A stretch of DNA of 64,000 nt, from contig NZ_SJEE01000015.1 in NCBI RefSeq assembly GCF_006937785.1, forward strand, positions 59,234 through 123,233, in the 5' to 3' direction. Position 1 is the first letter of the stretch, and each line of letters starts with the position of its first letter. Shown piece by piece: positions 60,298 through 64,000 of the stretch. A program made the position numbers and the translations under genes. The stretch is from Pseudanabaena sp. UWO311 (lineage in GTDB: Bacteria > Cyanobacteriota > Cyanobacteriia > Pseudanabaenales > Pseudanabaenaceae). The notes under the pieces are model-generated. The model was not told the origin of the DNA and made no database searches. It saw nothing but the letters and a program-made list of their open reading frames with translations.

Positions 60298-60402
60298 TCC
60301 CAATCCTCAAAATGACGTTGCCATTTTGAGGCTCCCAAAACCTTACTGAATTTAATTTTTAATTCTCGAAAGTATGGATACACTTTTGAGAATTGGTATA
60401 AC
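60296..60402. repeat. Family B repeat, inverted copy
   Basis: CCTCAAAATGACGTTGCC ... ATTCTCGAAAGTATGG ... GAATTGGTATA: reverse order of 59651. It separates the acidic protein gene from TMEM175. Confidence 0.8.
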
Positions 60403-60417
60403 CCCTAGTGATAGAAA

Positions 60418-61122
60418 ATGCGTTTTCCCTCATCCCATTTTATCAATCTATTCAGAGGCTCTAGCAATACCATTCCTTCAGACAATGGAAGTGCTGATAT
60501 CAGCAATCACCGTATTGATGCTTTAGTCGATGCCTTTTTCGCAATCGCATTAACTCTGTTAGTACTAGACATCAAGACATTTCATGTGGAGTCAGATGTC
60601 GAATTGACTCAGGAGCTAATTGCACTTATCCCTAAGTTTTTTACTTACTTTCTTAGTTTTATGATCTTGGGGCTACTGTGGTTTGAGCATCAGATGGTAT
60701 CGCACTATATTTCACGATCTGATCGTGCGCATATTTGGCTTAACCTACTATTTTTGATGTCTATTTCATTAATTCCTTTCTCAGCGTCATTGTTAGGAGA
60801 AAACCTTTCTCATCGATCAGCAACTACTTTTTATGGCATTAATCTCTTTGTTACTGGAGTAATTCAATATTTAGACTGGGAATATGTAACTCGAAAAAAT
60901 CGCCTAATTGATAAAAGTCTTGATCGAAGGCTAGTTCGCTCTGTCCAAAAAACATTTTTGTTGGTTCCACTTAGCTATGCGATCGGGATTGAAGCTTCAT
61001 TCTTTAATATTTCTGTGAGTATAGCTCTTTACGGTTTAGGCACACTTGCAGGAGCATTAAGAATGAATGCAATTTTCCATCAATCCCACGAATTTAATCA
61101 GCCTGACAACAAAATTAATTAA
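60418..61122 (+). CDS. TMEM175-family potassium-channel-like protein
   Basis: 234 residues. The signature FFAIALTLLVLDIKTF on helix 1 is the bacterial TMEM175 motif (FSDGVFAIAxTLLVLDI in others, here RIDALVDAFFAIAL). About five to six helices follow. Bacterial members form K+ selective leak channels; the protein has one copy of the repeat, so a tetramer. The next gene is dnaK. A hairpin lies after the stop. Confidence 0.85.
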   Translation: MRFPSSHFINLFRGSSNTIPSDNGSADISNHRIDALVDAFFAIALTLLVLDIKTFHVESDVELTQELIALIPKFFTYFLSFMILGLLWFEHQMVSHYISRSDRAHIWLNLLFLMSISLIPFSASLLGENLSHRSATTFYGINLFVTGVIQYLDWEYVTRKNRLIDKSLDRRLVRSVQKTFLLVPLSYAIGIEASFFNISVSIALYGLGTLAGALRMNAIFHQSHEFNQPDNKIN

Positions 61123-61140
61123 GCTACTTCCTTGCCAGTG

Positions 61141-61182
61141 AAGGATACGTGGTGCGGGGCGAAGCCACACACCACGTATCCT
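61141..61182 (+). terminator. Hairpin after TMEM175 gene
   Basis: AAGGATACGTGGTG / CACCACGTATCCTT arms with GC-rich imperfect centre. Confidence 0.75.
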
Positions 61183-61541
61183 TATAATGTCTCCTTTTTT
61201 GCTGGGAAAGGAGTATCAATAAATTTAAATTATTTGGACCAAATAAATATTTTGGGATTAAATGTTTATTAATTATGTGCTTATAGTGTTTCCCAGCCTA
61301 TTTAAACCCGAAGGTAAGGGAATCAAACCTCTAAAACTCGCGCACTTGAAAAGCGATAACTACAATAATCTTGAAAAAGATGGTTGTGATCACGCAGAGC
61401 CACTTCTTTTTGGGTATGGATTTGTTGATTGTACGGGAAACCCTACCAGATTAGGTAGAGTCCCCCTGATGTGCTAATCGGGAAAAGTGGTTAATCTTGT
61501 ATGAGACTAAAGATTAATAAAACTCAGGAGTTAGAAGCCTT
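61183..61541. other. dnaK upstream region
   Basis: About 360 bp with no gene I would support. A 71-codon frame at 61262 has no good ribosome site. No CIRCE inverted repeat (TTAGCACTC) was found, so control is probably by an alternative sigma factor. Confidence 0.5.
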
Positions 61542-63440
61542 ATGGCTAAAGTAGTTGGAATCGACTTAGGTACGACAAACTCAGTCGTCGCCGTCATGGA
61601 AGGGGGCAAGCCAACGGTGATTGCAAACGCCGAAGGCTTCCGTACCACACCCTCAGTTGTTGCTTATGCCAAAAATGGCGATCGCTTAGTTGGACAAATT
61701 GCTAAGCGTCAAGCCGTCATGAACACCGACAACACCTTTTACTCAGTAAAGCGCTTTATCGGCAGACGTTATGACGAAGTTAGTGGGGAATCCAAGCAAG
61801 TTGCTTACAAAGTTTTGAAAGTAGGTGAAAACGTCAAGATCGACGCACCTGCAGTTAGCAAACAGTTTGCACCCGAAGAAATTTCTGCTCAAGTATTGCG
61901 TAAGTTAGTTGACGACGCTAGCAAATATTTAGGCGAAACCGTCACACAAGCGGTTATCACCGTTCCTGCTTATTTCAATGATTCGCAACGTCAAGCCACT
62001 AAAGATGCTGGCAAAATTGCAGGCGTAGAAGTTCTCCGCATCATCAACGAGCCAACCGCAGCAGCTCTGGCTTATGGTCTAGATAGCAAGACTAATGAAA
62101 CCATTCTCGTATTTGACCTTGGTGGCGGTACGTTTGACGTATCGATCCTTGAAGTCGGCGACGGTGTGTTTGAAGTAATGTCCACCAGTGGTGACACTCA
62201 CCTCGGTGGTGACGACTTTGACAAGAAGATCGTAGACTTCCTTGCTAATCAGTTCCAATCCGCAGAAGGCATTGATCTTCGCAAGGATAAGCAAGCATTG
62301 CAACGTTTGACTGAAGCTGCTGAAAAAGCGAAGATTGAACTTTCTAGCGTTACTCAAACCGAAATCAATCTTCCCTTTATCACTGCAACTCAGGATGGAC
62401 CTAAGCACCTTGACACCACACTGACTCGCGCCAAGTTTGAAGAACTATGCTCTGATCTAATTGATCGCTGCCGTATTCCTGTCGAGCAAGCAGTCCGTGA
62501 TGCCAAAATCGACAAATCGAAAATCGATGAAGTTGTCCTTGTTGGTGGTTCGACCCGTATTCCTGCGGTACAAGAAGTTGTTAAGAAGATTCTTGGCAAA
62601 GATCCTAACCAAAGCGTTAACCCTGATGAAGTCGTTGCGATCGGCGCAGCTGTTCAAGCTGGCGTATTGGCTGGTGAAGTTAAAGACATTCTCTTGCTTG
62701 ACGTAACTCCTCTATCACTCGGTGTTGAAACCTTGGGTGGCGTAATGACCAAAATCATTCCACGTAACACCACTGTTCCTACTAAGAAGTCTGAAGTCTT
62801 CTCGACTGCGGTTGATGGACAAAGCAATGTTGAGATTCATGTTCTTCAAGGCGAACGTGAAATGTCTAACGACAACAAGAGTTTGGGAACCTTCCGTCTA
62901 GACGGAATTCCTCCTGCTCCTCGTGGCGTACCTCAAATCGAAGTTGTATTTGACATTGATGCTAACGGGCTATTGTCGGTAACTGCTAAGGACAAGGGTA
63001 CTGGTAAGATTCAAACCCTTTCAATCTCTGGTGCTTCGACCTTGCCTAAGGATGAAGTGGAACGTATGGTTAACGAAGCTGAGCGTAACGCATCTACTGA
63101 CAAAGAGAAGCGCGATCGCATCGAAGCGAAGAATCAAGCTGACTCTCTAGCTTACCAAGCTGAGAAACAAATCAAGGATCTTGGAGACAAGGTTCCTGAA
63201 GCCGACAAGACGAAGATCGAAGGTCTAGTCAAGAGCTTGCGTGAAGTAATCGCCAAAGATGATCATGAAGCGATCGCAGCTCAAACTGAAGAGTTGAAGC
63301 AAGCTTTGTATGCTCTTAGTTCTTCTGTCTATCAGCAAGGCGGTGAAGCCCCTTCTGGTGCTGCTCCTGAAGACGGAACTAAGGATGCTGCAAGTAGCGA
63401 TGACGATGTAATCGATGCTGATTTCACTGAGTCGAAATAG
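61542..63440 (+). CDS. dnaK: Chaperone DnaK (Hsp70)
   Basis: 632 residues. ATPase domain: [66 protein letters not shown]. Substrate-binding domain: [20 protein letters not shown]. The acidic tail ([13 protein letters not shown]) is the bacterial type. It refolds proteins with DnaJ and GrpE. Cyanobacteria have several dnaK genes; this resembles the dnaK2 (essential, stress) type by length and tail, not proven. No dnaJ is adjacent. Confidence 0.97.
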   Translation: MAKVVGIDLGTTNSVVAVMEGGKPTVIANAEGFRTTPSVVAYAKNGDRLVGQIAKRQAVMNTDNTFYSVKRFIGRRYDEVSGESKQVAYKVLKVGENVKIDAPAVSKQFAPEEISAQVLRKLVDDASKYLGETVTQAVITVPAYFNDSQRQATKDAGKIAGVEVLRIINEPTAAALAYGLDSKTNETILVFDLGGGTFDVSILEVGDGVFEVMSTSGDTHLGGDDFDKKIVDFLANQFQSAEGIDLRKDKQALQRLTEAAEKAKIELSSVTQTEINLPFITATQDGPKHLDTTLTRAKFEELCSDLIDRCRIPVEQAVRDAKIDKSKIDEVVLVGGSTRIPAVQEVVKKILGKDPNQSVNPDEVVAIGAAVQAGVLAGEVKDILLLDVTPLSLGVETLGGVMTKIIPRNTTVPTKKSEVFSTAVDGQSNVEIHVLQGEREMSNDNKSLGTFRLDGIPPAPRGVPQIEVVFDIDANGLLSVTAKDKGTGKIQTLSISGASTLPKDEVERMVNEAERNASTDKEKRDRIEAKNQADSLAYQAEKQIKDLGDKVPEADKTKIEGLVKSLREVIAKDDHEAIAAQTEELKQALYALSSSVYQQGGEAPSGAAPEDGTKDAASSDDDVIDADFTESK

Positions 63441-63448
63441 TTAATTCT

Positions 63449-63487
63449 AAAAAAGAGGGTGAGCGCATAGCGCTCACCCTCTTTTTT
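63449..63487 (+). terminator. dnaK terminator
   Basis: AAAAAAGAGGGTGAGCGC / complement, loop ATA, T-run. Also usable by the opposing LRR gene. Confidence 0.9.
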
Positions 63488-63508
63488 GTTTTTGAATCGA
63501 GCTAAATT

Positions 63509-63777
63509 TTAAAAAATTCGTCTTGCGCCCTCATCGCCCTCAAATTCACAGATCCTTTGAGGGCTAACTGGACAAACTCGACTCTTAATTTTATTTTGAG
63601 AGACGATTAGCTGCTCTAGCTTTTTTAAACTAGCCAAAGGTTGGATATTAGCAATTTGATTGTTATGCAAGCTCAGTCCTCTTAACTGGGTTAGACCAGC
63701 TAAAGGTTTAATATCATCAATTTTGTTGTGATTGAGATTAAGCGTAGTCAGGTTCTTCAAGCTAGATAGCGAACTTA
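63509..63777 (-). pseudogene. Leucine-rich-repeat (internalin-type) gene, cut by IS630 insertion
   Basis: The frame reads KNLTTLNLNHNKIDDIKPLA, GLTQLRGLSLHNNQIANIQP, SLKKLEQLIVSQNKI: three LRR units of 22 residues, internalin (LRR_4) style. Upstream the frame continues (VSSLSS) to the TA at 63776-63777, where the IS630 left end begins and a stop follows within the element. The remaining 5' part must be beyond the insertion, outside the window. The C-terminal residues (RVCPVSPQRICEFEGDEG) hold two Cys. Confidence 0.85.
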
Positions 63778-64000
63778 CAGCAAATTCCGATCAAACACGC
63801 CACAAGTCTAGTAATCTAAAGCATCACTAAAGTTAAACAAAATATGTCAGCATATTCGCTTGATTTACGGCACAAGATATTAAATGCATGGCAAAATAAA
63901 GAAAATACACAGAGAGGTTTAGCTAAACGATTTAAAGTTAGCTTATCGTTTGTACGAGATTTTTTGCGTCGGTATCGAGAAACAAATGAAATAGCAGCGA
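63778..64000 (+). mobile_element. IS630-family element, left end and transposase start
   Basis: The terminal sequence CAGCAAATTCCGATCAAAC begins directly after TA, the IS630/Tc1 target. The element extends past the right edge. It interrupts the LRR gene. A related 91-bp element is at 36899. Confidence 0.85.
63844..64000 (+). CDS. IS630-family transposase (partial, N-terminal)
   Basis: 52 residues visible: YSLDLRHKILNAWQNKENTQ, RGLAKRFKVSLSFVRDFLRR. This is the N-terminal helix-turn-helix (HTH_Tnp_IS630-like) that binds the terminal inverted repeat. The DDE catalytic domain would be downstream, outside the window. Confidence 0.9.
   Translation, partial: MSAYSLDLRHKILNAWQNKENTQRGLAKRFKVSLSFVRDFLRRYRETNEIAA

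Noticed and set aside
61262..61477. 71-codon frame before dnaK
   Set aside because: No ribosome binding site and no recognisable sequence; it lies in the likely dnaK promoter region.
61183..61541. CIRCE/HrcA operator before dnaK
   Set aside because: No TTAGCACTC-N9-GAGTGCTAA pattern found.
1..64000. CRISPR array
   Set aside because: No regularly spaced direct repeats were seen; all repeats are dispersed and mostly palindromic.

Overview
The window looks like a chromosome segment of a filamentous or unicellular cyanobacterium, most likely Pseudanabaena-like. The palindrome GCGATCGC (HIP1) occurs throughout, there are photosystem II genes (psb28, a high-light-inducible protein), a protochlorophyllide-reductase-like small protein, a cyanobacterial FtsH3-type protease and a DUF3067 protein. 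The genus is inferred from overall character, not from a marker gene.

Layout. From 1 to 21 kb is mostly housekeeping: priA (5' end outside the window), a Uma2-type nuclease, a TPR membrane protein, fmt, a decayed partial copy of the ftsH N-terminus followed by intact ftsH, a cold-shock-domain membrane protein, a methyltransferase, tRNA-Leu(CAG), a 1-Cys peroxiredoxin, a NIL-domain protein, an alkyltransferase-like protein, purU, psb28, a large multi-GAF kinase-like protein, DUF3067, murQ with a PCP-reductase-like gene, a secreted CHAT protease and a CYP110-like P450.

From 21 to 36.6 kb is a stress island. It holds general-stress (GSP17M-like) proteins, an HTH-NACHT NTPase, a hemerythrin-domain protein, glycine-zipper, GlsB/YeaQ-like, LEA-like, BON and DUF1269 proteins, a HAD phosphatase fused to a HerA/DUF87-like ATPase, a high-light-inducible protein, rubredoxin and Dps. 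From 37 to 48.6 kb there are mostly small membrane proteins, including three CPBP (CAAX-type) proteases, a DUF998 protein, a flavodoxin-fold oxidoreductase and a DUF2807 lipoprotein; several look like genes more typical of other phyla. From 48.6 to 61 kb the stress theme returns: diguanylate cyclase with DUF1345, YggT, a fatty-acid hydroxylase, CsbD, phhB, an Lmo0937-like peptide, MFS, two exported ferritin-like proteins, PMP3/YqaE, a holin-like protein and TMEM175. The end of the window has dnaK and a leucine-rich-repeat gene cut by an IS630-family element whose transposase runs off the right edge.

The most interesting signal is not a gene. A 16-bp element close to TCAATCAAYTCATTCA lies upstream of at least eight, and probably ten or more, of the stress and membrane genes between 26 and 53 kb, often 65-95 bp before the start codon. 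It suggests a common regulator (a stress regulon). In one place the element has been copied together with a decayed CPBP gene end. Intergenic space is otherwise filled by long perfect hairpins and at least five families of short interspersed repeats. One 91-bp element has ends and TA flanks matching the IS630 element at the right edge. No CRISPR array, rRNA or prophage was seen.
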